Shown: piece after piece, positions 56,560 through 64,000 of the stretch
Layout of the letters: every line of letters starts with the position of its first letter
How positions within the stretch are numbered: the first letter of the stretch is position 1
Assembly: GCA_028704385.1 (NCBI GenBank)
Contig: JAQVLA010000003.1
Span: forward strand, 124,001-188,000
Direction of reading: 5' to 3'
DNA from: Bacteroidales bacterium
Lineage (GTDB): Bacteria; Bacteroidota; Bacteroidia; Bacteroidales; F082
Length of the DNA: 64,000 nt
Translations under genes and position numbers: made by a program
Notes under the pieces: generated by a model
What the model was told of the DNA's origin: nothing
Databases searched by the model: none
What the model saw: only the letters and a program-made list of their open reading frames with translations

Positions 56560-56772
56560 ATATTCGTATTAAAGGGCTATTTAATAGAGACAGACGCCAT
56601 TAGTAGTTTCCTAACTTGTGATTATTTTCGAAAACCTCTCCGGGGTTGGTTTGTAGTCACCTTTCCATGCATGTAGATATATCAGTGCGTTAATGCATCG
56701 ATAAGTAATATTCTTATTTTGAAAACCCAAGGATTTTGGAAAACTTTTGAGGTTTAAAAAATTTACAACACA

Positions 56773-56806
56773 AAAAAAGGGACTCCCACACGGCAGTCCC
56801 TTTTTT
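56773..56806. terminator. Bidirectional terminator
   Basis: A 12-base perfect inverted repeat, AAAAAAGGGACT (56773-56784) with AGTCCCTTTTTT (56795-56806), with T runs on both strands. It serves the T9SS gene ending at 56824 and any rightward transcription. Confidence 0.85.
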
Positions 56807-56823
56807 ATTTATTTCAATTAGGA

Positions 56824-59286
56824 TTATTCAATCATAATTTTTTGGGTTGCAGTGCCATTCACTGTTTGAATGGTAAGGATGTACATGCCTGTTTCGAAAG
56901 CATCGGTAGCAATGCGGGTTTCGCTTTGGCCAACACTACCTTCATAAACCACCTGTCCGAGCATATTGCTGAGGATGATGGAAGTAATTTCGGTATTGCT
57001 TTCCAATTTTAACACATCTAAAGCCGGATTAGGATAAACTTTAACATAAGCCTGTTCGCCATTTTCGTTCAATCCAACCAATACAGTAATCCAAACACTG
57101 ATGTTAATCTGCTGGTTAGCGGGGTCATTGCTTCTCACATGCATCTTAGCTTTGTAAATTGTCTGAGGTGTAAGACCTGCAGCATCCAAATCAATGGAGA
57201 TGTCATCAGCTTCGCCTGGTTCCACTTCACCGGCATTAGGTGAAACAGTCAACCAAACAGAACCGGCATCGCCAGTAAGTAAAGCTTTGATATTCCAGTT
57301 TGCATTTAAATCAGGATTTGAAGAAAGATGGCTCCAACCCGGACCGGAAGAAATCCAGTCACCATCGGGTACAGCAGGACCGGCATCAACACCAGCAGGG
57401 AAAATACCAGCAGGCTGATCCATCCAATAACCTACCCAAAGATCGCGTCCGCTAACATAAACAGGTTCAGTCAACACAACAGTTGTCCACTCACCAATAT
57501 TGGGGAAGAATCCCTGTTCATAAACCAGTTCGCCCGGGCCGGGAAGATTGATCGAACCCATATCCCAGATCATGATTTTATGATCATCAGCCGGATCGTT
57601 GATAAATACGTCAACTGCAGTAAGATACATACCGTTATAAGGCACTGTCATTTCAGCAGGGAAACGTGCAGCAACACGCCATTGATTAGCATTGGTCAAA
57701 CCAATAGCTGAAGCATTTTCGCCGCTGTAAGTAAGGGTTACATCACGGTTGGCCGGAGCAGCTTCTCCAGGAGTATAATTAGGAGCTGCAACCGGAACAC
57801 CATTCGAACGACCGATCTGTGCGGTAGATACGATGGGTGAGCTAGTTTTTTTGGCAGGCTCATCAAATGAGGTTACGATGTCGTAAACCAACAAGCTTTC
57901 GCCTGTGTTGCCCAGTGAGCGTACAATGGTTTCTGAATCACCTTCGGGCAAAGTAGTGATAATCTGTGAGCTTACGATATCGATGGTTGGATCTTGTGCC
58001 GGGGGAACCAAAGCAATCCATACCAAATCATCAACAAAATAAGTTGATGTCTCTCCTTCAGGAGCTCCGGCATAGAAATTGATGCCACCCATTTGCAGTA
58101 TATTAACATCTCCCTGGGCACCCAGGCTGAATTGCCATTCGTAAATCAATTCTTCATCAAAGTATACCTGAGCCCAGTCAGCATCAAGATCAATAACATT
58201 GGTAATTTCAATCCATTCGTCATGATTATAGGTGAAAGTAGCAGCATCATTGCCACCTGCATTCATAGTACCAGATCCGTCTGTTGCAAAGTAAACTTCA
58301 AAAGCCCACTCAATGCCAGGCTCCTGATAATGCTGGAAGTTGTAATATGCACCAAATCCACTGGGTACATAGTAATTAAAATCAATTACAAATTTACCAG
58401 AAGTCTTGTTTCCCATTTTAAATACGAGGTCAGATACACCATCAACTTTTAGGGAGTTACTTGGGCTGTTGGATTGTTCGTCAACGATCAAAGCATCTTC
58501 GGTAGTGCCAGGAGCATTTGCCCAGGTTGTCCAGTTATCAGGATCAACAACGGCGATATAATCACCAACATTGTAATCATCAAAATCATTCCAATAAATT
58601 AGCTCTTCGATATCAGCTTCAAAATTTATGTCATCGAAATAATACGCTGGTGTTTCACCGGTTTCAGCACCTGCGAAAAAGTTAACAGCACCCAGTTGCA
58701 ATTGCCCTGGTTCACCCTGAGCTTGCAGACTGAATTGCCATTCATAAATCATTTCATCGTCAAAATATACCTGAGCCCAGTCGTTGGTTAGGTCTATCAT
58801 ATTTTCAATGGTAAACCAGGCACCTTGTGTATAGGTGAAAGTGGCTGCATTTTCACCACCGGCATGCATAAAACCAGTACCATCAGCTTTGAAATAAATT
58901 TCATAGGCCCATTCAACACCAGGAGATTCATAATGTTGGACATTATAATAACCAGCCATTCCAACAGGCACAAAAAAGTTGAAGTTAACCCAGTACACTC
59001 CTGAGGTTTTATTTCCAAGCTTGAGAAGCATATCATTGGTGCCTGAAACATAAACAGAATTCACACCAGAAGCAGCTTCATCAGATGAGATAACAGCATC
59101 TTCGGCACTGCCCGGATCATCTGACCAGGTTGTCCACCATTCAGGATTTGACTCAGCCAAAAAGTCTCCGGCTGTATAGCTTTCGAAATCGTCTTCGTAA
59201 ACGATATCGCGGTTTTGCGCCTGTACACTGAATGCAGTAAGCACAAAAGCCAGTAATGTGATCATTGAAAAAGTAAATTTTCTCAT
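56824..59286 (-). CDS. Large secreted T9SS cargo protein with duplicated jelly-roll-like domain
   Basis: 820 residues. A signal peptide ends at VQAQ24. Two homologous domains of about 195 residues follow (30-223 and 231-425): both share DDFESYTAGDF/NDFDDYNVGDY openings, GNKTSG, NVQHYE/NFQHYQ, EWQFSL and a closing YYFDDINF/YFVDDLVW. This is a concanavalin-like, carbohydrate-binding-style layout. A short Ig-like region (about 430-480) and a beta-rich region (about 515-740; AEMTVPYNGMYLTAVDVFI) come next, then the type A sorting domain (about 748-820; VYPNPALDVLKLES, NMLGQVVYEG, TGMYILTIQ). It is exported by type IX secretion. Ligand unknown; no catalytic motif seen. Confidence 0.85.
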   Translation of the reverse strand: MRKFTFSMITLLAFVLTAFSVQAQNRDIVYEDDFESYTAGDFLAESNPEWWTTWSDDPGSAEDAVISSDEAASGVNSVYVSGTNDMLLKLGNKTSGVYWVNFNFFVPVGMAGYYNVQHYESPGVEWAYEIYFKADGTGFMHAGGENAATFTYTQGAWFTIENMIDLTNDWAQVYFDDEMIYEWQFSLQAQGEPGQLQLGAVNFFAGAETGETPAYYFDDINFEADIEELIYWNDFDDYNVGDYIAVVDPDNWTTWANAPGTTEDALIVDEQSNSPSNSLKVDGVSDLVFKMGNKTSGKFVIDFNYYVPSGFGAYYNFQHYQEPGIEWAFEVYFATDGSGTMNAGGNDAATFTYNHDEWIEITNVIDLDADWAQVYFDEELIYEWQFSLGAQGDVNILQMGGINFYAGAPEGETSTYFVDDLVWIALVPPAQDPTIDIVSSQIITTLPEGDSETIVRSLGNTGESLLVYDIVTSFDEPAKKTSSPIVSTAQIGRSNGVPVAAPNYTPGEAAPANRDVTLTYSGENASAIGLTNANQWRVAARFPAEMTVPYNGMYLTAVDVFINDPADDHKIMIWDMGSINLPGPGELVYEQGFFPNIGEWTTVVLTEPVYVSGRDLWVGYWMDQPAGIFPAGVDAGPAVPDGDWISSGPGWSHLSSNPDLNANWNIKALLTGDAGSVWLTVSPNAGEVEPGEADDISIDLDAAGLTPQTIYKAKMHVRSNDPANQQINISVWITVLVGLNENGEQAYVKVYPNPALDVLKLESNTEITSIILSNMLGQVVYEGSVGQSETRIATDAFETGMYILTIQTVNGTATQKIMIE

Positions 59287-59323
59287 AATGATAAATTTAG
59301 GTTAAGTAAAATGTTGATTGATA

Positions 59324-59355
59324 CAAAAATAATTCAAAAATTAAAGATTTACAAA
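59324..59355 (-). promoter_or_regulatory. Bacteroidota promoter (TTTG-N20-TATTTTTG) for the T9SS cargo gene
   Basis: On the minus strand TTTG (59355-59352) and TATTTTTG (59331-59324) are spaced exactly 20 bases, with a leader of about 30 bases before the ATG at 59286. It abuts the 3' end of the radical SAM gene. Confidence 0.6.
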
Positions 59356-59356
59356 C

Positions 59357-60337
59357 TTATATTTGCGTCTGCCAAATTACAAAACTTTTTTTTGGATTAA
59401 TGAATTTTTTACCCTGAAAAGTGTCACGGTTTTCTAATTCTTTTTCTATGCGTTGTAATACAGCATCATAGCGAAGTGTCCCAAATGGTGCTGAAATAAG
59501 ATAACGCGGTGGCACTTCCCCTGCAAATCGCTCAATGACAATTGCCGGATTCAGCCGTTCGGTAAAAGAAACAATAAAATCAATGTAGCTTTCAAGGTCG
59601 AAAAGCATGAATTCTTCCGGATTTTGTTTGTATTCTTCGGCCATGGCTGTGTTTTTAAAAAGCTGCAATTGATGAAATTTGATTGTTGTAAGCGGTAAAT
59701 TTGATAAAACCTCAGCAGCATCCAACATCATCTGATGCGATTCGCCCGGGAGGCCAAAAATAAGATGCGCTCCAACAGGAATTCCAAATGCAGCTGTTTT
59801 GTGAATAGCACTTTTTGTTGCTGCAAAATCATGGCCCCGGTTGATTCGTTTAAGTGTTTGATCATAAATACTTTCCACACCATATTCAACCATCACATAT
59901 TTTTCTTTTTTGATTTCGGCCAGCAGCTTGAGTACTTCATCGTCCACCACATCAGGCCGTGTGCCAATCACCAAACCAACAACTCCTTCAACCGAAAGTG
60001 CTTCCCGATAACGCTTTCGCAAGGTATCCAAATCAGCATAAGTATTGGAATAAGCCTGAAAATAAGCCAGGTATTTACTTGCTCTCCGATACCTTTTTTG
60101 GTGAAACTCCTTACCCTCTTCCAATTGCTGGGTGATTGATTTTGAGGGCTGACAATATGAAGGATTAAAGGCATCATTTACACAATAAGTGCATCCGCCA
60201 TAGCCCTTACTTCCATCGCGATTGGGACAGGTAAAACCAGCATCCAGACTGATTTTTTGTATTCGTCCGCCAAAAATCTTTTTGAAATAAGCTGTGTAGC
60301 TGTTGAACCGCCTTTGATCGCCCCAGGGATAATTCAT
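59357..60337 (-). CDS. Radical SAM protein, YhcC/TIGR01212 family
   Basis: 326 residues from the ATG at 60337, where family homology begins (NYPWGDQRRFNSYTAYFKK); an ATG seven codons earlier is less likely. The [4Fe-4S] cluster site is CPNRDGSKGYGGCTYC, a long CxnCxxC typical of this family rather than the classical CxxxCxxC. Further features are KYLAYFQAYSNTYADLD, VGLVIGTRPDVVDDE, VEYGVESIYDQTLKRINRGHD and HLIFGLPGE. The family resembles ELP3-like radical SAM domains; substrate unknown, probably RNA-related. Confidence 0.92.
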   Translation of the reverse strand: MNYPWGDQRRFNSYTAYFKKIFGGRIQKISLDAGFTCPNRDGSKGYGGCTYCVNDAFNPSYCQPSKSITQQLEEGKEFHQKRYRRASKYLAYFQAYSNTYADLDTLRKRYREALSVEGVVGLVIGTRPDVVDDEVLKLLAEIKKEKYVMVEYGVESIYDQTLKRINRGHDFAATKSAIHKTAAFGIPVGAHLIFGLPGESHQMMLDAAEVLSNLPLTTIKFHQLQLFKNTAMAEEYKQNPEEFMLFDLESYIDFIVSFTERLNPAIVIERFAGEVPPRYLISAPFGTLRYDAVLQRIEKELENRDTFQGKKFINPKKSFVIWQTQI

Positions 60338-60366
60338 AGCACAAAAATAAGCATTCATACGAAAGC

Positions 60367-60400
60367 AAAAGCCGCAGAAGTTTGAACTCCGGCGGCTTTT
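60367..60400 (-). terminator. Terminator after the POT transporter gene
   Basis: AAAAGCCGC (60367-60375) pairs with GCGGCTTTT (60392-60400) around a 16-base interior. It lies 20 bases after the transporter's stop and just before the radical SAM gene's start. Confidence 0.7.
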
Positions 60401-60419
60401 GAGAAAATTTTTCTGAAGA

Positions 60420-62060
60420 TTAAGAAACCTTTTCGAGTTTTTTCATGATGGAGAAAATAAATGCTGCTGCAATAAGCGACAACACAATAAAGATTGACCA
60501 AACCTGCCAGATAGCAACGCGTTCGTACAAATAGCTGCCAACCCACAACATCTGATTACCCAACGCGGTGGCACCAAGCCACCCACCTTGCATCAACCCC
60601 TGATATTTGGGCGGAGAAACTTTGGATACAAAAGAGATACCCATCGGGCTCAGGAAAAGCTCGGCAATGGTAAGCGTGAAATATGTTGTGATGAGATAAT
60701 ACGAACTCACACGTGGCGAATCGGGCATCAATTCTTTAAAAGGATCCAGGCCGATCGATCCAACCAGAAGAATAACAAATCCAAAAGCTGTAATGATCAT
60801 CCCAATACCAATTTTTCGTGGTGCTGATGGCTCCATTTTTCTGCTGTTGAGCCAGGCAAACAAACCAACAATAATAGGTGTAAGCAATACAATCATGGCA
60901 GGATTAAAATGCTGGAAAATCTCTGGTGAGATAGAGTTTACTTCAGCATTATTATTATAGAAATAGTATACACCAATAGCCGCCAGGATTGCTACTGCTG
61001 CGCCAATAAATTTAGATTTTGCGCTCGATTTTTTATTGATAAGAGCACTCAACCCAAAAATACCAACAATAATAGACAGCAACGACCAGATATTAAAGAT
61101 GAGATAGGTGCCGGGGCCAACGGAGGTTTCTGTGTAGTCACGTGCAAAGAAGTTCATGGTCAGGCCATTTTGATGGAATGCCATCCAGAAGAAAATTACC
61201 ACACCAAATACGAGGAACAAAGCAGTAAGCCGTTGTTTGGTTTCTTCCTTGCTCATTTCGATGATTTTTTCGCCTTCCTTGGCAATCTTTTTCTTCACAT
61301 CAGGAAGTTTATTCTTAAACATCGTAAACACCAGGAAAGAAATGATCATTGTTACCGCTGCTGCACCAAAAGCATAGTTAAATCCCGCACTATAAGCAGC
61401 GAGGTATTTTTCGGCAAATGCTGGTAATTGCTCCAGGCTAACAGTTTCGCCGGAAACCTTTGACGCTAGAACCTGCAAAGGAGCAGTGTCTCCCAGAGGA
61501 TTATCCTGAAATTTATGAATCAGTGCTGGCAGTTCGTTATCACGTAAATATCCTTCTGATTTGATAAACCAGTTGATGATACCGGCTGCCACACTTGGTG
61601 CAAACAAAGCACCGATGTTGATTCCCATATAAAAAACACTAAAAGCAGAATCGCGCAAATGGGCATACTTGGGATCGTCGTACATCTGTCCAACAACAGC
61701 TTGCAGGTTTCCTTTGAAAAGTCCGTTACCAAAGGCGATTACAAAGAGGGCTATTAAGGTGAAAACCAAGCCAAACCCGGGAATAGTCATCAGCACATAA
61801 CCGGCAAGCATGGTAACCAGACCAACGAAAATTGTCCCTTTGTAATTCATGGTACGGTCGGCAACAATACCACCAACCAGCGCTAATCCGTAAATGAGTG
61901 CATAAAACACACTATATACTACTCCGGCATTGGATTCGGTTAATCCAAACTTGGCTGTAAGGTAAAAAACCAATATACCCATCATGGTATAAAAGCCGAA
62001 CCGCTCTCCCATATTTGCGAAAAACGCAATGATCAATCCTTTTGGATGTCCTTTAAACAT
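60420..62060 (-). CDS. POT/PTR family proton-dependent peptide transporter
   Basis: 546 residues, 13-14 membrane segments. The family motif ANMGERFGFYTMMGILVFYL (about 15-34) contains the ExxERxxxY-like core, and GGIVADRTMN with FGNGLFKGNLQAVVGQMY follow; the PTR2 signature FSVFYMGINIGALFAPSVA lies near 140-160, and FLSPMGISFVSKVSPPKYQGLMQG in the C-terminal half. It imports di- and tripeptides with protons at the inner membrane. An insert of two or more extra helices in the middle (about 330-375) is common in bacterial POTs. It has its own promoter at 62117-62150. Confidence 0.93.
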   Translation of the reverse strand: MFKGHPKGLIIAFFANMGERFGFYTMMGILVFYLTAKFGLTESNAGVVYSVFYALIYGLALVGGIVADRTMNYKGTIFVGLVTMLAGYVLMTIPGFGLVFTLIALFVIAFGNGLFKGNLQAVVGQMYDDPKYAHLRDSAFSVFYMGINIGALFAPSVAAGIINWFIKSEGYLRDNELPALIHKFQDNPLGDTAPLQVLASKVSGETVSLEQLPAFAEKYLAAYSAGFNYAFGAAAVTMIISFLVFTMFKNKLPDVKKKIAKEGEKIIEMSKEETKQRLTALFLVFGVVIFFWMAFHQNGLTMNFFARDYTETSVGPGTYLIFNIWSLLSIIVGIFGLSALINKKSSAKSKFIGAAVAILAAIGVYYFYNNNAEVNSISPEIFQHFNPAMIVLLTPIIVGLFAWLNSRKMEPSAPRKIGIGMIITAFGFVILLVGSIGLDPFKELMPDSPRVSSYYLITTYFTLTIAELFLSPMGISFVSKVSPPKYQGLMQGGWLGATALGNQMLWVGSYLYERVAIWQVWSIFIVLSLIAAAFIFSIMKKLEKVS

Positions 62061-62116
62061 AGTTAGTTAAGTTTTAATTATACATTACAATAATTGATTT
62101 CCGAAACTTAAGAGAA

Positions 62117-62150
62117 CAAAAATAGAGAAAAAAACATGCCGGACAACAAA
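62117..62150 (-). promoter_or_regulatory. Bacteroidota promoter (TTTG-N22-TATTTTTG) for the POT transporter
   Basis: On the minus strand TTTG (62150-62147) and TATTTTTG (62124-62117), 22 bases apart, about 57 bases before the ATG at 62060. Confidence 0.5.
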
Positions 62151-62305
62151 AATCGGAGGTCTGGCCGGTATAAAGAAAGTTTTTAAATTGCACGGCGCAC
62201 AATTCTTTATCAAGCTGTTTGAATTATGGCATATTTATTAAGAAGCCAAAATGGAGCCGTGTAATATTTTGAAAGTATATTCGTCTGGACATTAGAAAAG
62301 CATCT

Positions 62306-62824
62306 ATGAATTCTGAAGACTTTAAGCAGCAGGTATTTGGATTTAAAAATAAGCTCTACCGCTTAAGTCTGCGTCTTTTATCTGACGAACAGGAAGCCGA
62401 GGATGCTGTTCAGGAAACTTATCTCAAACTCTGGAAAATGCGTAAGAAGCTCCATCAATATCACAGCAAAGAAGCCCTGGCCATGACCATGACACGTAAT
62501 TATTGTCTGGATCAACTCAAAGCCAAGCGCCGATCTAATTTGCCATTATCCAATGAGGAGCACAGCAGCAATAATTTGCCTGATCCGCACCAGCTTGCTG
62601 AACTAAAAGACGATGCATCAAAAATCAACTTTTTAATTAATGCCTTGCCTGAGCAACAAAAAATTGTCATTCAGCTAAGGGATGTGGAGCAGTATGAGTT
62701 TGAAGAAATCTCAAATATTACCGGCATGAATTTGAATGCTGTTCGGGTAAATCTTTCACGGGCACGAAAGCAAATCCGTCAGCAATTGATCCAACAACAC
62801 AATTATGAATTACGAAGCTATTAA
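62306..62824 (+). CDS. ECF-type RNA polymerase sigma factor
   Basis: 172 residues. Sigma-70 region 2 covers about 10-75 (RLLSDEQEAEDAVQETYLKLWKMR is the region 2.2/2.3 zone), and region 4 about 115-165 (LPEQQKIVIQLRDVEQYEFEEISN then MNLNAVRVNLSRARKQIRQQ). It should direct RNA polymerase to a small extracytoplasmic regulon. The following gene overlaps its end by 20 bases and probably encodes its membrane anti-sigma or partner, and a DUF4252 gene follows. The upstream 245 bases show no clear TAnnTTTG element, so it may be transcribed from its own ECF promoter. Confidence 0.93.
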   Translation: MNSEDFKQQVFGFKNKLYRLSLRLLSDEQEAEDAVQETYLKLWKMRKKLHQYHSKEALAMTMTRNYCLDQLKAKRRSNLPLSNEEHSSNNLPDPHQLAELKDDASKINFLINALPEQQKIVIQLRDVEQYEFEEISNITGMNLNAVRVNLSRARKQIRQQLIQQHNYELRSY

Positions 62825-63359
62825 TCAACTTATCGAAAAATATTTCGAGGGCCTTACCACCTTGGAAGAGGAAAAGATGCTCCGGAAATATTTTGAGCAG
62901 GAAGATCTTCCAAAAGATCAGCTTGCACTCAAACCATTGTTTAACCTTAACAAAGAAAAGCCAGTGCTGAAGAACAAACAATTTGATGCCGGCATCGAAA
63001 CACAGTTAACCGATCACCGATCAGAATTGGGAAAGACCTTTCGCTGGCCATTGGTTGCAACAGCAGCAGCAATTGTCTTGCTCTTTTTCAGCCTGTTCGA
63101 TTTTAATCGCAGCAGTGGATTTGAAGATACCTTTAACGATCCAACCGAAGCCTATGCACATGCTTCAAAAGCTCTGCAATTTGTAGGTCTCAAACTTTCG
63201 GACGGAATGAATGCCACAATTATGGCAGAAACGAAACTTGATAAAGGCTTAAGCAAAATGGAAAAACTCACCTGGATTAATGCCGGTATTGAAAACACCA
63301 GGCGGCTGGGCGAGATTGATCAAACACGAAATCTATTAAATCTTACACATAAACCTTAA
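62805..63359 (+). CDS. Single-pass membrane protein, probable anti-sigma partner
   Basis: 184 residues. The cytoplasmic N-terminus (1-75; INQLIEKYFEGLTTLEEEKML) resembles the start of Bacteroidota anti-sigma-like proteins, where the EGLTT-EEE pattern is common. One membrane helix lies at about 82-98 (WPLVATAAAIVLLFFSL) and a small helical periplasmic part follows. The CDS overlaps the sigma gene by 20 bases, so translation is coupled. It lacks a recognisable zinc-binding HxxxCxxC motif. The anti-sigma role is inferred from context and topology. Confidence 0.75.
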   Translation: MNYEAINQLIEKYFEGLTTLEEEKMLRKYFEQEDLPKDQLALKPLFNLNKEKPVLKNKQFDAGIETQLTDHRSELGKTFRWPLVATAAAIVLLFFSLFDFNRSSGFEDTFNDPTEAYAHASKALQFVGLKLSDGMNATIMAETKLDKGLSKMEKLTWINAGIENTRRLGEIDQTRNLLNLTHKP

Positions 63360-63371
63360 ATAATTATAATC

Positions 63372-63905
63372 ATGAAAAAGTATGTTATTATCCTGAGTGT
63401 AGCATTTTTGCTCCCGTTGCTGGGTTTTTCACAAACCTCTTCGATCGACAAACTCTATGAAAAATATGCCGGTAAGGACTATTTTACTTCTATCAACATC
63501 TCTTCCGAAATGTTCAAACTCGCTGCTGGCCTAAGCCAGAATATGGAAAGTGAAGATGCCAAAGAACTCAACGATTTGGTGAATCAGATCGATGGCATGA
63601 AAATCCTGATTTTTGAAGACTCACTGAAAAAAAGTAAAATAGATTTTATATCGGAGCTGAATAAATCAGTTAATTTCAAGGACTTTGCCGAGCTGATGCG
63701 GGTAGAAGAAAAAGATGGAACGGTACGTTTTTTAACCAAAAAAGAAAATGGAAGCAAGATCAGCGAAATGCTAATGATTGCTGAAGATGGAGGCGAAGTG
63801 GTGGTGATGAGTTTTACGGGTTCTATTGATTTACAATCTATAGGCAAGCTGGCAAAAACAATGAATATGAAAGGCATGGAGAATCTGGACAAACTCAATG
63901 AATAG
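63372..63905 (+). CDS. DUF4252 exported protein
   Basis: 177 residues. A signal peptide ends near LLGFSQ21. The mature part matches DUF4252: SIDKLYEKYAGKDYFTSINIS, then LAAGLSQNMESEDAKELNDLVNQIDGMKILIFED (landmark LVNQIDGMKILIFE), and MLMIAEDGGEVVVMSFTGSIDLQSI. These small periplasmic or lipid-anchored proteins regularly sit beside ECF sigma factors in Bacteroidota and are presumed to act in the same envelope response. It follows the membrane protein by 12 bases and ends the operon. Confidence 0.9.
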   Translation: MKKYVIILSVAFLLPLLGFSQTSSIDKLYEKYAGKDYFTSINISSEMFKLAAGLSQNMESEDAKELNDLVNQIDGMKILIFEDSLKKSKIDFISELNKSVNFKDFAELMRVEEKDGTVRFLTKKENGSKISEMLMIAEDGGEVVVMSFTGSIDLQSIGKLAKTMNMKGMENLDKLNE

Positions 63906-63964
63906 CAGATAAATCTGAAAACAATTCAAATTGAATAAAATAGATGATAGAATTAATTAAAAAA

Positions 63965-63994
63965 CCTGCCAGAAAATTCTGGCAGGCTTTTTTT
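63965..63994 (+). terminator. Terminator of the sigma-factor operon
   Basis: CCTGCCAG pairs with CTGGCAGG (63965-63972 with 63979-63986) around AAAATT, followed by CTTTTTTT. It lies 60 bases after the DUF4252 stop. Confidence 0.9.
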
Positions 63995-64000
63995 ATCTCT

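Overview
The window looks like a chromosomal segment of a Bacteroidota (Bacteroidales-type) bacterium. The sequence evidence is: two kinds of C-terminal Por/type IX secretion sorting domains, a Reg_prop beta-propeller sensor kinase, DUF4252 beside an ECF sigma factor, -7 promoter elements of the TAnnTTTG type, few clear Shine-Dalgarno sites, and a Sec-type (clade II) nitrous oxide reductase module. I see no insertion sequence, prophage, CRISPR array, rRNA or tRNA. One RNA gene, RNase P RNA, is clear.

Layout. 1-2.6 kb (minus): a nosZ-like gene followed by the 5' part of a second, lipoprotein-type nosZ cut by the window edge. The complete first copy keeps the CuA site but has lost nearly all CuZ histidine ligands. 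3-4.3 kb: a membrane-anchored AraC-type regulator. 4.3-6.1 kb (minus): a lemA-TPM-TPM operon. 6.3-16.2 kb (plus): lpdA, a frameshifted four-helix-bundle (S23/IVS) pseudogene, rfbC, a lytic transglycosylase, uvrA and a large sensor kinase. 16.2-23.4 kb: a glucosaminidase/LysM protein, rsmG, an MFS transporter, a GT39-like membrane protein, a TPR protein and moaC. 23.9-31.3 kb (minus): gyrB, an outer-membrane barrel plus giant TPR pair, and rnpB. 31.4-37.1 kb: a MATE pump, a LEA14-like lipoprotein, typA, lplA and a DUF1338 protein. 37.4-44 kb: a FAD/Fe-S D-2-hydroxyacid dehydrogenase, a T9SS cargo protein, RNase Z and a carboxypeptidase-regulatory-domain protein. 44-50.5 kb: rpsA, ychF and clpB. 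50.7-56.6 kb (plus): a KAS III enzyme, a CoA-binding protein, a T9SS type B cargo protein, DUF1573, yajC, a YbbR protein, coaE and a small membrane protein. 56.8-62 kb (minus): a large T9SS cargo protein with an internal duplication, a YhcC-type radical SAM protein and a POT transporter. 62.3-63.9 kb: an ECF sigma factor, a membrane protein and a DUF4252 protein.

How the genes work together. Most of the window is housekeeping (repair, replication, translation, RNA processing, protein quality control, cofactor supply) mixed with envelope and secretion functions. Two neighbourhoods suggest specific biology. First, the tandem nosZ pair suggests N2O respiration with an extra CuA-only NosZ homologue. 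Second, the DUF1338 gene followed by a YdiJ-like dehydrogenase could convert 2-oxoadipate to D-2-hydroxyglutarate and then 2-oxoglutarate. All assignments were read from sequence motifs and remembered family features; no database search was run.
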